A stretch of DNA of 64,000 nt from Gemmobacter lutimaris (GTDB taxonomy: Bacteria; Pseudomonadota; Alphaproteobacteria; Rhodobacterales; Rhodobacteraceae). The position numbers and the translations under genes are program-made. The notes under the pieces are model-generated. The model was not told the DNA's origin and did no database searches. It was given only the letters and a program-made list of their open reading frames with translations. The DNA lies in the NCBI RefSeq assembly GCF_003570715.1, contig NZ_QXXQ01000002.1, positions 186,001 through 250,000 of the forward strand, written 5' to 3'. Below, piece after piece: positions 51,603-60,989 of the stretch. Within the stretch, counting starts at the first letter, position 1. Every line of letters begins with the position of its first letter.

Positions 51603-52631
51603 ATGGAACAGCCGATCATCCTTGAATGCCGCAATGTCTGGAAGCTTTACGGCGCGCAGGCAGACAGCTTTCTGCAAACCCACGGCATGCAGCCCACGCC
51701 CGAGGCGCTGCGCCGCGCCAATATCGTCAGCGCGGTGCGCAATGTCGATGTGACCATCCGCAAGGGTGAAATCTTCGTCATCATGGGTCTGTCGGGATCG
51801 GGCAAATCGACGCTGGTGCGCTGCCTTGCCCGACTGATCGACTCGACGGCCGGGGAAATCCGGTTCGAGGGGCGTGACCTTCTGGCCATGTCGGGCCCGG
51901 AGCTGATTGCGCTGCGGCGGCACAAGATGGGGATGGTATTCCAGCATTTTGCGCTGTTGCCGCATCTGACCGCGCTGGAAAACGCGGCCTTCCCGCTGGA
52001 GGTGCAGGGTATCGACCGCAAGACCCGGCTGGAGCGCGCCATGCAGGTGATGGAACTTGTCGGGCTGAAAGGGCGCGAGAACCGCTATCCGCACGAGCTT
52101 TCGGGCGGGCAGCAGCAGCGCGTCGGGATTGCGCGATCCCTGATCGTCGAGCCCGATCTGTGGTTTCTGGATGAACCCTTCTCGGCGCTGGACCCGCTGA
52201 TCCGGCGCGAGATGCAGGATGAATTGCTGCGCCTTCAGGCGCGGTTGCACAAGACTATCGTCTTCATCACCCATGACTTCGACGAGGCGATCCGTCTGGC
52301 CGACCGCATCGCGGTGATGCGCGACGGCGCAATCGTGCAGACTGCCACGCCCGAAGAACTGGTGCTGAACCCTGCCGACGATTACGTCGCCGAATTCACC
52401 CAGCACATCCCGCGCGCCAAGGTGGTGCGGCTCGGCACGGCAGCGAAACCGCTGGGGCCGGGGCCGTTTGCCGGTGATCTGACTGCAAGTCTGCGCGTGG
52501 CCGAAGCCGCCGACCGGATCGAGGCCGCCGACCTGCCGTTCCGCGTGCTGGCCGCGGATGGCGCGCCCATGGGCCAGATCGACGGCCGCACCGTCATTGA
52601 CATCCTGATCGGCCGCGAGGTCGCGCGATGA
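51603..52631 (+). CDS. Betaine-type ABC transporter ATP-binding protein (ProV family)
   Basis: This 342-residue ATPase has Walker [13 protein letters not shown], signature [12 protein letters not shown] and Walker [14 protein letters not shown]. The N-terminus has the ProV-type extension around [15 protein letters not shown]. The C-terminal region past residue 260 is a short regulatory tail with partial CBS-like character. The ribosome site is weak. It overlaps the permease by four bases. Confidence 0.93.
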   Translation: MEQPIILECRNVWKLYGAQADSFLQTHGMQPTPEALRRANIVSAVRNVDVTIRKGEIFVIMGLSGSGKSTLVRCLARLIDSTAGEIRFEGRDLLAMSGPELIALRRHKMGMVFQHFALLPHLTALENAAFPLEVQGIDRKTRLERAMQVMELVGLKGRENRYPHELSGGQQQRVGIARSLIVEPDLWFLDEPFSALDPLIRREMQDELLRLQARLHKTIVFITHDFDEAIRLADRIAVMRDGAIVQTATPEELVLNPADDYVAEFTQHIPRAKVVRLGTAAKPLGPGPFAGDLTASLRVAEAADRIEAADLPFRVLAADGAPMGQIDGRTVIDILIGREVAR

Positions 52632-54610
52632 GGCGCTGGCGCCCGGCCGATCTTCTGTTCTGGGGTGGGCTTGCGCTGGTGACGCTGGTGCTGTCGCTGG
52701 CCTCGAAACAGATCGGCGTGGCGACAGGCTGGAAATGGCTGACCAAATTCCCCAAAGGCTGGGAGTTGCATGCCGACCGCGCGATTTCGGCGGCGATGAA
52801 ATGGCTGGTCGAGGATGCGGCCCTTGGCCCCCTGCGGTTCCGCGATCTGACGCGGCTGCTGTCGGCGCTGGTCGAGGCGCCCTATTTCGTGCTGCGCGAT
52901 TTCCTGATCGACGGGTTCCAGATCGGGCAGGGCCAGCAGGCGGTGCCGGTGCTGCCCCATGTCAGCTGGCTGGTCGTGGTGCTGGGCTTCGGCCTTCTGG
53001 CGCATCGGGCGGGGGGCTTCCGGCTGGCGGCGCTGGTGGTGGCAAGCTTTCTTTACCTTCTGCTGTTCGGGCTGTGGGAAAGTGCCATGGTCACGCTGGC
53101 CTCGGTCGCCATCGCGGTGCCGTTGGGTGTGGGGCTGGGCATTCTGCTGGGTATCGCCGCCTTCCGGTTTCGCTGGGTTGATATGGCGCTGCGCCCGGTT
53201 CTTGATCTCATGCAGACCGTGCCGGTTTTCGCCTATCTGGTGCCGATCCTGTTCCTGTTCGGTTTCGGCGCCATGTCGGCACTTGTGGCGACGATCATCT
53301 ATGCCATGCCGCCCATGGTGCGGATCACCACTCTGGGCCTGCGCGGCGTGCCGGAAGAAATTGTCGAGGCCGGGCGCATGTCGGGCTGCACCCCGCGCCA
53401 GAACCTGTGGAAGGTGCGGCTGCCTGCGGCGCGGGGCATGCTGATGGTCGGCGTCAATCAGGTGATCATGCTGACGCTGAACATGGTCATCATCGCCTCG
53501 ATGATCGGGGCGGGGGGATTGGGCTATCAGGTGCTGACCGCGCTGCGCAAGCTGGACGTGGGCGCGGGCGTAGAGGCCGGGTTTGGCATCGTCATCCTTG
53601 CCGTGGCGCTGGACCGGCTGAGCCAGGCCATCGCGCGGCGCAGCCCGGCGGTGCCGGCCGAAGGGGGCTGGATCGCCCGCCACCCGCGCAGCCTTGCGCT
53701 GCTGGCGGTGCTGCTGGTCAGCTACCCGCTGGGCGCGCTGCTGCCCGCGCTGAACAGCTTTCCCGAAAGCTGGCAACTTAGCACCGGCAGCTTCTGGCAG
53801 GAGGTGATTTCATGGATCAACCTCAACCTCTATGACCAGATCGAGGCGGTGAAAGTCTTTGCCCTGACCTGGGTTCTGGTGCCGGTGAAGCTGTTCCTGC
53901 TGGGCATTCCGTGGGTCTGGGGGCTGGTGCTGGCCTTCGCGATTCCTGCGAAGATCGGGGGCTGGCGGCTGGGGCTGATGGGCCTTGCCATGGCCAGCTT
54001 CATCGCGGCAAGCGGCCTCTGGCCCGAGGCGATGATCACGCTTTACCTTTGCGGCGTCTCCGTCGTCATCGCCATGCTGATCGGCGTGCCGCTAGGCGTC
54101 TGGGCCGGACAGAACGCGCAGGCCAATGCCGTGCTCACGCTGGTCATCGACACGCTTCAGACCCTGCCGACCTTCATTTATCTGATCCCGGTGGTCATGC
54201 TGTTCCGGGTCGGTGATTTTTCGGCCATGATTGCGGTCGTGCTTTATGCCGTGGTGCCCGCCGTGCGTTATGCCGCCCATGGCATTCGCAGCATCGACAG
54301 CCAGCTTGTCGAGGCGGGGCTGGTTTCTGGCTGCACGCCACGGCAGCTTTTGTGGAAGGTGAAGCTGCCGCTGGCCATGCCCTCGATCCTGCTGGGCCTG
54401 AACCAGACCATCATGCTGGCGCTGTCGATGCTGGTCATCACCGCGCTGGTCGGCACCCGCGACCTTGGGCAGGAGGTCTATATCGCGCTGACCAAGGCCA
54501 ATGTCGGCAAGGGTGTGGTCGCCGGTCTGGCGGTGGCCTTCCTCGCCATCATGAGCGACCGGATCATCACCGCCGCAGTGAACCGCAAGAGGGGGGAGGA
54601 CCATGCCTGA
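52628..54610 (+). CDS. Betaine-type ABC permease, two permease units fused in one chain
   Basis: This 660-residue membrane protein contains two complete ProW-like permeases in tandem. Each half carries its own EAA loop: EAGRMSGCTPRQNLWKVRLP in the first and EAGLVSGCTPRQLLWKVKLP in the second. About 12-14 membrane segments are expected in total. Such fusions occur in the TmoW/ProW family of marine and soil alphaproteobacteria. One polypeptide can thus form the whole membrane channel with a ProV dimer. It overlaps the kinase gene by eight bases. Confidence 0.93.
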   Translation: MRRWRPADLLFWGGLALVTLVLSLASKQIGVATGWKWLTKFPKGWELHADRAISAAMKWLVEDAALGPLRFRDLTRLLSALVEAPYFVLRDFLIDGFQIGQGQQAVPVLPHVSWLVVVLGFGLLAHRAGGFRLAALVVASFLYLLLFGLWESAMVTLASVAIAVPLGVGLGILLGIAAFRFRWVDMALRPVLDLMQTVPVFAYLVPILFLFGFGAMSALVATIIYAMPPMVRITTLGLRGVPEEIVEAGRMSGCTPRQNLWKVRLPAARGMLMVGVNQVIMLTLNMVIIASMIGAGGLGYQVLTALRKLDVGAGVEAGFGIVILAVALDRLSQAIARRSPAVPAEGGWIARHPRSLALLAVLLVSYPLGALLPALNSFPESWQLSTGSFWQEVISWINLNLYDQIEAVKVFALTWVLVPVKLFLLGIPWVWGLVLAFAIPAKIGGWRLGLMGLAMASFIAASGLWPEAMITLYLCGVSVVIAMLIGVPLGVWAGQNAQANAVLTLVIDTLQTLPTFIYLIPVVMLFRVGDFSAMIAVVLYAVVPAVRYAAHGIRSIDSQLVEAGLVSGCTPRQLLWKVKLPLAMPSILLGLNQTIMLALSMLVITALVGTRDLGQEVYIALTKANVGKGVVAGLAVAFLAIMSDRIITAAVNRKRGEDHA

Positions 54611-55490
54611 GACGCTGCAACAGCTTCTGGATCGTGCGGCGGCGCTGCCCTGTTTCACCGCGCCGACACGGGTGGCGCCGCTGGAGGGTGGCAAGACCAA
54701 CCTCAACCTGCTGGTCGAGGATGGCGGCGCGCGTTTCGTGGTGCGCTTCGGTGCCGACATTCCCGAACATGGCATCCTGCGCTGGAACGAACTGGCGGTG
54801 TCGCGCGCGGCCGAGGCGGCAGGCATCGGCCCCGCCGTGCGCCATGCCGCGCCGGGGGTGATGGTGGTGGATTTCGTGGAGGCCCGGCCGCTGACATCCG
54901 GGGACCGCGCCGACCCCGCCACGATCCCCGCACTGGCCGATCTGCTGCGCCGGGTGCATCACGATGTCTTTGCCCGGCTGGATGGCCCTGTCCTGTCGTT
55001 CTGGGTGTTCCATATCCTGCGCGATTATGCCCGGCGGCTGTCTGCCAACGACTCGGCCCATATCGCGATCCTGCCCGGCCTGATGGATCAGGCGGCGGCG
55101 CTGGAGGCCGCCATCGGCCCCACCCCCACGGTGCTGGGCCATAACGACCTGCTGCCGGGCAACATCCTGAAGGGCGATGGCCGGTTCTGGCTGATCGACT
55201 GGGAATATGCGGGTCTCGGTAGCCCGCTGTTCGATCTGGGCGGGATCGCCTCGAACAACGGCTTTACCGGGGCCGAAGAACTGGCACTGCTGGCCGCTTA
55301 CCACGGTCAGCCGGTCAGCGATGCGCTGTGGCGGCAATATACCGCGATGAAATGCGCCTCTCTCCTGCGCGAAACGCTGTGGAGCATGGTCAGCGAACTG
55401 ACCTCGGCGCTGGATTTCGACTACGGCGCCTATACCGCCGAAAACCTTGCCGCCTTCCGCGCGGCCTATCACGCTTATCAATCCCTGTGA
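54603..55490 (+). CDS. Choline/ethanolamine kinase-like phosphotransferase (APH fold)
   Basis: This 295-residue protein kinase-like enzyme has the nucleotide loop LEGGKTNLNLLV, the catalytic Brenner motif LGHNDLLPGNIL and the metal motif LIDWEYAGLGSPLFDLGG. This resembles choline kinases and related aminoalcohol kinases. It would phosphorylate a small alcohol, perhaps the imported aminoalcohol. It is coupled to the permease upstream and 10 bases from the flavoenzyme. Phosphorylation fits the DeoR regulators, which usually sense phosphorylated ligands. Confidence 0.88.
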   Translation: MPETLQQLLDRAAALPCFTAPTRVAPLEGGKTNLNLLVEDGGARFVVRFGADIPEHGILRWNELAVSRAAEAAGIGPAVRHAAPGVMVVDFVEARPLTSGDRADPATIPALADLLRRVHHDVFARLDGPVLSFWVFHILRDYARRLSANDSAHIAILPGLMDQAAALEAAIGPTPTVLGHNDLLPGNILKGDGRFWLIDWEYAGLGSPLFDLGGIASNNGFTGAEELALLAAYHGQPVSDALWRQYTAMKCASLLRETLWSMVSELTSALDFDYGAYTAENLAAFRAAYHAYQSL

Positions 55491-55500
55491 GGACTTTGTG

Positions 55501-57945
55501 ATGACCAGCCTTCCTTCATCCTCAAAGGTCGTGATCGTCGGCGGCGGTATCGTCGGCTGCTCGACCGCCTACCATCTGGCCAAGATGGGCGTCGAGGTCG
55601 TGCTGCTGGAACGCAAGAAGCTGACCTCGGGCACCACCTTCCACGCGGCGGGCCTTGTTGGTCAGGCGCGCAGCAATGCGAACGTGACGCAGTTGCTGGG
55701 CTATTCCATCGACCTTTACAAGAAGCTGGAGGCCGAGACGGGGCAGGCGACCGGATGGAAGATGAACGGCGGGCTGCGGCTGGCCTGCAACGAGGAACGC
55801 TGGACCGAGGTGAAGCGGCAGGCGACCACGGCGCATAGCTTCGGGCTGGACATGCAGCTTCTGTCGCCGCAGGAGGCGCAGGATCTGTGGCCGCTGATGG
55901 ACATCGGCGATGTCGTCGGCGCTGCTTTCCTGCCGACCGACGGGCAGGCCAACCCGTCCGACATCACGCTGTCGCTGGCCAAGGGTGCGCGCATGGCCGG
56001 GGCGCAGATCTTCGAAGATGTGAAGGTGCTTTCGGTGGACATCCAGAACGGGGTGATCCGGGGTGTCGTCACCGAACAGGGCCGCATCGACTGTGAAAAG
56101 GTCGTGGTCTGCGCCGGCATGTGGACGCGCCCCTTCTGCGCCGCGCATGGGGTGAACGTGCCGCTGGTGCCGGTGGAGCACCAGTATATCGTCACCGAAC
56201 GGATCGAGGGCGTCACCTCTACCCTGCCCACGCTGCGCGACCCTGATCGCCTGACCTACTGGAAGGAAGAGGTCGGCGGGCTGGTGATGGGCGGCTACGA
56301 GCCGAACCCGAAGCTCTGGCGTGACGGATCGCTGCCGCCGGGGTTCCATTACACGCTGCTGGACAATGACTTCGACCATTTCACCCCGATCATGGAACTG
56401 GCGCTGGGCCGTGTGCCCGCGCTGGAGCGGGCAGGCGTGAAACAGATGATCAACGGGCCGGAAAGCTTTACCCCCGACGGGATGTTCATTCTGGGCGAGG
56501 CGCCCGAGCAGCGGAATTTCTTCGTCGGTGCCGGGTTCAACGCCTTCGGCATCGCCTCGGGTGGCGGGGCGGGCATGGCGCTGGCGGAATGGGTGGCCAA
56601 GGGGCAGGCCCCCTTTGACCTCTGGCCCGCCGACATCCGCCGCTTCGGCCGGCCCCATTTCGATACCGACTGGATTCGCAGCCGGACCTATGAGGCTTAC
56701 GGCAAGCACTACACGATGGCCTGGCCCAGCGAGGAACACCATTCGGCCCGGCCCTGCCGCAAATCGCCGCTTTACGACACGCTGAAGGCCGATGGCGCGG
56801 TGTTCGGCGAAAAGCTTGGCTGGGAACGGCCGAACTGGTTCGCCGATCTGGCGGCAGGCGAGGGGCAGGCGGATGTCTACACCTTCCAGCGGCCGAACTG
56901 GCATGATGCGGTGGGCCGCGAACATCGCGCCTGCCGCGAGGCGGCGGTGCTGTTCGACCAGACCTCTTTCGCCAAATTCGCGCTGAAAGGCCCGGATGCC
57001 GAGGCCGCGCTGCAATGGATCGCCGCCAATGACGTGGGTCGTCCCGTCGGCAGCCTGACCTATACCCAGATGCTGAACGACCGGGGCGGGATCGAGGCCG
57101 ATCTGACCGTGGTGCGCCGCGCGCGGGATGAATATTACATCGTTACCGGCACCGGCTTTGCCACCCGTGATTTCGACTGGATTTCGCGCAATATCCCCGC
57201 CGGGATGAATGCGCAGCTGTTCGACATCACCTCTGCCCATGCGGTGCTGTCACTGATGGGACCGCGCGCGCGCGACATCCTGCAAGCGGTGACGCGGGCA
57301 GATGTGTCGAACGCCGCTTTCCCCTTCGGCACGGCCCAAACCATTGGTATCGCGGGCTGTCCGGTGCTGGCGATGCGGGTCACCTATGTGGGTGAGTTGG
57401 GCTGGGAGCTGCATTTCCCGGTGGAATATGCCAGCGCCGTCTATGCCGCGCTGCACAAGGCGGGCGCGGCGCATGGGCTGCGCAATGCGGGTTATCGCGC
57501 CATTGAAACCCTGCGTCTGGAAAAGGGTTATCGCGCCTGGGGCGCCGAGATCGGGCCGGACCACACGCCGGACGAGGCAGGTCTTGGCTGGGCGGTGAAG
57601 CTGAAGAAAGACATCCCCTTCCGGGGCCGCGAGGCGGTGGCGACGCAACGCGCGACTGGTGTGCGCAAGATGATGGCGACCTTCACAACCGCGCCAGATG
57701 TCATCCTCAGCGGCCGCGAGACGATCTACCGCGATGGGACGCGTGTCGGCTGGCTCAGTTCCGGCGGGTTCGGCCATACGCTCGGTCTGTCCATCGGCAT
57801 GGGCTATGTCCGCAATCCCGAGGGCGTGACCACCGATTATGTGCTGTCGGGCCGCTATGAGCTTGAGGTGGCAACGGTGCGTGTGCCTGCCGAGGTCAGC
57901 CTTGCCCCGCTGTATGACCCGAAGATGCTGCGGGTGAAGGGCTGA
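55501..57945 (+). CDS. Dimethylglycine/sarcosine dehydrogenase-like flavoenzyme with GcvT domain
   Basis: This 814-residue fusion has an N-terminal DAO-type FAD domain (IVGGGIVGCSTAYHLA) and a His in TTFHAAGLVGQ at the place of the covalent histidyl-FAD of dimethylglycine dehydrogenase. A C-terminal glycine-cleavage T-protein (GcvT) domain (about 420-810, with YVGELGWELHFP) binds tetrahydrofolate and captures formaldehyde. The enzyme oxidatively N-demethylates small amines. The start at 55501 follows GAGGAC. The exact amine is unknown; context suggests a derivative of the imported quaternary ammonium compound. Confidence 0.9.
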   Translation: MTSLPSSSKVVIVGGGIVGCSTAYHLAKMGVEVVLLERKKLTSGTTFHAAGLVGQARSNANVTQLLGYSIDLYKKLEAETGQATGWKMNGGLRLACNEERWTEVKRQATTAHSFGLDMQLLSPQEAQDLWPLMDIGDVVGAAFLPTDGQANPSDITLSLAKGARMAGAQIFEDVKVLSVDIQNGVIRGVVTEQGRIDCEKVVVCAGMWTRPFCAAHGVNVPLVPVEHQYIVTERIEGVTSTLPTLRDPDRLTYWKEEVGGLVMGGYEPNPKLWRDGSLPPGFHYTLLDNDFDHFTPIMELALGRVPALERAGVKQMINGPESFTPDGMFILGEAPEQRNFFVGAGFNAFGIASGGGAGMALAEWVAKGQAPFDLWPADIRRFGRPHFDTDWIRSRTYEAYGKHYTMAWPSEEHHSARPCRKSPLYDTLKADGAVFGEKLGWERPNWFADLAAGEGQADVYTFQRPNWHDAVGREHRACREAAVLFDQTSFAKFALKGPDAEAALQWIAANDVGRPVGSLTYTQMLNDRGGIEADLTVVRRARDEYYIVTGTGFATRDFDWISRNIPAGMNAQLFDITSAHAVLSLMGPRARDILQAVTRADVSNAAFPFGTAQTIGIAGCPVLAMRVTYVGELGWELHFPVEYASAVYAALHKAGAAHGLRNAGYRAIETLRLEKGYRAWGAEIGPDHTPDEAGLGWAVKLKKDIPFRGREAVATQRATGVRKMMATFTTAPDVILSGRETIYRDGTRVGWLSSGGFGHTLGLSIGMGYVRNPEGVTTDYVLSGRYELEVATVRVPAEVSLAPLYDPKMLRVKG

Positions 57946-57948
57946 GGT

Positions 57949-58716
57949 TCAGGCGCCGCTCTGGCAGGTTGTCAGCCGGAACGGCGCCAGAACGGCCGCA
58001 AATTCGGGGGCGGGGGGCTGATCGGTGACGATCCGGCTGTCGGGTGCCAGCGGCACCTGAAAGGCGCTGGGCGGGCGGCGCCCTTCGGTGAATTTGGAAT
58101 GATCCACCGCCATGATCGTGCCTTCGGCAATCGCCTGCATGGCATCGGCAATATCCGCCTCGCATTGCTCGAACGCCAGAAAACCGCGCCGCGGATCGAC
58201 GGCCGAGGCAGACAGGATACAGCGCCCGACGCGCATCCGTTCAATGGTGGCAAAGGCCTGCCGGTCGTAGGCGGCGCCGTCATGGTCGCGCAGCTGGCTG
58301 CCCGCCATATAGACCTTGTTCCCCGGCACGGTGGCCAGCGTCGAGGCGACGAAGGTGGAATTTGTCACCACTGTCAGATTGCGCCGGATCTGCAAGGCCT
58401 GCGCGATGAAGCCCGAGGTCGATCCGGTGTCGATGGCAAGGCTTTCCCCGTCCTGCACCATGGCGGCGACAGATGTGGCGATGGCGGTCTTTTCCTGCCG
58501 CATCAACAGCATGCGGGCATGATAGGGCGCATCCACCGGCTTTTCCACCGCGACGATGGCGCCATGGACCTTGCGCACCTTGCCCGCATCTACCAGCGGC
58601 TTGATGACCCGGCGGATGGTCTGGTCCGACACGCCCAGCAGATCGGACAGCTCGCCAACAGAAATCGACCCGCGCAGCGAGACCGCATTTTCGATCTGAT
58701 AGGCATATCTGGTCAT
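57949..58716 (-). CDS. DeoR/GlpR-family transcriptional regulator 2
   Basis: This 255-residue regulator has a DeoR helix-turn-helix (ELSDLLGVSDQTIRRVIKPLVDAGK) and a DeoRC domain with the IDTGSTSGFIAQAL ligand loop. It is homologous to the DeoR gene at the other end of the island but clearly distinct in sequence. The start at 58716 (MTRYAYQ) was preferred over an upstream extension with no ribosome site. It converges on the flavoenzyme with three bases between. It may tune the same pathway or an unlinked one. Confidence 0.9.
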   Translation of the reverse strand: MTRYAYQIENAVSLRGSISVGELSDLLGVSDQTIRRVIKPLVDAGKVRKVHGAIVAVEKPVDAPYHARMLLMRQEKTAIATSVAAMVQDGESLAIDTGSTSGFIAQALQIRRNLTVVTNSTFVASTLATVPGNKVYMAGSQLRDHDGAAYDRQAFATIERMRVGRCILSASAVDPRRGFLAFEQCEADIADAMQAIAEGTIMAVDHSKFTEGRRPPSAFQVPLAPDSRIVTDQPPAPEFAAVLAPFRLTTCQSGA

Positions 58717-58762
58717 TGCTGCCGTTATCCGCCAGAACGGGCCGGCTTGCAACAGATGCGGC

Positions 58763-60553
58763 TCAGGCGGGAACGGGGGTCTGTGTCAGTTCGATGATGC
58801 GATCCACGATCAGGCGGCTGTGCTGATAAAAAATCAGCTCACCCGCCTCGGGCACCGGCTCTACCCTGACAAGGGGATTGCGGCGCTCGACCCGGCGGTA
58901 GGCGGCTTCATCGAACACGCCATCCAGCGTGGGGGCAAGGAACAGCAGCGGGATCGCAAGCCTTTCGATCGCCTCATCTATGGGCGCCCCGGCCAGTTGC
59001 AGGTCGCGGACGAAAGCGCCGTGCCCCTGCTTTAGCAGGTGTTCGCAGGCATTGCGGATCAGGGCCGCGACCTCGGGGTTCTGACAGGTGCGCATATCCA
59101 GCGGGCGGGTGCGGTAGGCGCGCTCCAGATACCAGTCAACGCCATGCTGACGCATCATCCGGTGGCCGGATTTGGCGATCAGTTCGGCCAGCCACGGCGT
59201 ATGCGCGGCCATGCGCATCATGGTTTTCTGAATGGGTTGCAGTCTGTGAATGCCGCTGCGATCCAGCACGCCGGTATAGCCGATGGCGATCAGCGCATGA
59301 AAGCGGGCCGGATTGGCGTGCTGTTCCTCCAGGAGCGGGACAAAGCCGTTCGACATGCCGACGCCAAGGCAGGGCTGACGGACCACCCGGTCCAGAAAGA
59401 TCCGCAGCGCTGCAAGATTGTCCTGCCGCACGTCCAGATCCTTGTGGAGCGAACTGTTGCCGTAGCCGGGGCGTGACAGGGCATAAAGCTTCACCCCGGC
59501 GCGGCGCAGCCGGTCTTCGGCCTCGGGTGGCAGGATATAGGTCATCGGAAAGCCGCGCAGCAGCACAGCGGGCCGGCCGTCGCGCGCGCCCATCCATGTC
59601 CAGGTGACCACGCGGCCGTCGGGCGTCTCGATCCGCTCCTCGCGGCCCAGCGGGTCTTGCCAGACCGGGCTTTCGCCGCGCTGGCCCATCGCCTCGCGTC
59701 CCGCGATCATTGCCAGCAGCCGCATCAGATCGACGTTCGAAGGCGCCTCGACCTTGGCCATGATGGTCTTGACCTGCGTGCGCACCGTCAGCTTCGACAC
59801 GCCGCGCGCCTTGGCGATGCGGTCGATGTCCCGCAGAAGGAAGAACAGCCGCGCCACCTCTGCCTCGGCAGCGCTGAGCCCGAATGCCTCACGCAGCCGG
59901 GCCGAGACCGAGGGTTCCCACGCAATTTCAAGCGAGCGTAGTGCCACATGTGCGCCGCTTTGACCGCGAATGGCAATCATGTAGCCTTCGGCGCTGAAGG
60001 CGGGCATGTCACTCTCGGGATGGGGGATCACCGTCAGGATGGCTTGCGCCGCATTGCCCAGCCCGCGCGCGGCGCGCATGAGGGCCGTGAAATCCTGCCG
60101 CGAGGCGGGGGCGATCACCTCCGCATCCAGAAAGGCGCCCTGTTTGGTGGCAAAGGCGCGCTCGCCCGCGATATTGGCCATGGCCACCCGACCATCCGGC
60201 GTCAGCACGACCGCAGGCCCCGGCACATCGGTGATCGCGCGTTTCAGCGGGTCGTTCTCGGCCGGAATATCCAGTGTTTCCAGCGTGTGCCGGGCCATCA
60301 TCAACTGGCCGAACAATTGCTGCGACAGGCCACGCTTGCGCCCGGTTTCCGGTTCGATCTGGTCCAGCTTGGTGGCCCAGCTTGCGATCATGTCCTCGAA
60401 GGCATCCTGATCGACGATAGAACGGTAGGTGCTGGCCACGATCTGCATGTCGATCGGATCGGCCGGGGCGCCGTCTTCCGGCGCGCGCCCGTCCTCGGGG
60501 CCGAACAGAAATGCCTGATCGGCAAGCTGACCCTTGTGCGTCTGATCCGGCAT
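58763..60553 (-). CDS. LuxR-type regulator fused to an alpha/beta-hydrolase domain
   Basis: This 596-residue protein has three parts. A PAS-like N-terminal region (about 100-210) comes first. A LuxR helix-turn-helix (about 225-282) has LSAAEAEVARLFFL and GVSKLTVRTQVKTIMAKVE. A C-terminal alpha/beta hydrolase fold (about 310-590) has nucleophile elbow GMSNG (Ser401), a candidate Asp in APTLDGVF and a candidate His578. It may bind or hydrolyse an ester, lactone or amide signal and control transcription. No target gene is evident; DeoR 2 is 46 bases downstream in the same direction. Confidence 0.85.
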   Translation of the reverse strand: MPDQTHKGQLADQAFLFGPEDGRAPEDGAPADPIDMQIVASTYRSIVDQDAFEDMIASWATKLDQIEPETGRKRGLSQQLFGQLMMARHTLETLDIPAENDPLKRAITDVPGPAVVLTPDGRVAMANIAGERAFATKQGAFLDAEVIAPASRQDFTALMRAARGLGNAAQAILTVIPHPESDMPAFSAEGYMIAIRGQSGAHVALRSLEIAWEPSVSARLREAFGLSAAEAEVARLFFLLRDIDRIAKARGVSKLTVRTQVKTIMAKVEAPSNVDLMRLLAMIAGREAMGQRGESPVWQDPLGREERIETPDGRVVTWTWMGARDGRPAVLLRGFPMTYILPPEAEDRLRRAGVKLYALSRPGYGNSSLHKDLDVRQDNLAALRIFLDRVVRQPCLGVGMSNGFVPLLEEQHANPARFHALIAIGYTGVLDRSGIHRLQPIQKTMMRMAAHTPWLAELIAKSGHRMMRQHGVDWYLERAYRTRPLDMRTCQNPEVAALIRNACEHLLKQGHGAFVRDLQLAGAPIDEAIERLAIPLLFLAPTLDGVFDEAAYRRVERRNPLVRVEPVPEAGELIFYQHSRLIVDRIIELTQTPVPA

Positions 60554-60608
60554 TGTCCTGTCTGCTTTGGGTTCAATCGGGACACTCTAGCAGCGGATGC
60601 CGTTTCTT

Positions 60609-60989
60609 TCACCCGGTTTTGCTGCCCGGACCATCCGGGGTCTGCGTGGCGTCCCAGTCCCGCAGCCAGCGTTTCGGTGCCGCCGCGCGCCAGTCGCGGA
60701 TCAGGCGCGGGCGGGCCCAGCCGGGGTCGATGTGCCCGGCCCGCACCAGAACCAGCGCGCTGCGGGCATAATGCGGATGCAGGAAGAAGGTGGTGGGATC
60801 CGCCTGCATCAGCATCTCGCGTTCCTCCGCTTCGGCGCGAAAGACCGCGGCATCAACCAGCGGCGACCACCAGCACCACATCTTGCCATGCGCCTTCAGC
60901 GCCTCGTTGCCCCAGGGGTATTCCACCGTGATCCGGGGCAGGCCCAGCCCCAGCGCAAACGCCTTGAGGGTGGGCCAGTCCGCGATCAT
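60609..60989 (-). CDS. MmcQ/YjbR (DUF419) family DNA-binding-like protein
   Basis: This 126-residue protein has the family pattern PRITVEYPWGNEALKAHGKMWCWWSP, then the C-terminal region with PTTFFLHPHYARSALVLVR. The YjbR fold has a CyaY-like shape; function is unknown. The start at 60989 (MIADWPTL) overlaps the stop of the upstream DUF2306 gene; a start four codons earlier is possible. Confidence 0.8.
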   Translation of the reverse strand: MIADWPTLKAFALGLGLPRITVEYPWGNEALKAHGKMWCWWSPLVDAAVFRAEAEEREMLMQADPTTFFLHPHYARSALVLVRAGHIDPGWARPRLIRDWRAAAPKRWLRDWDATQTPDGPGSKTG

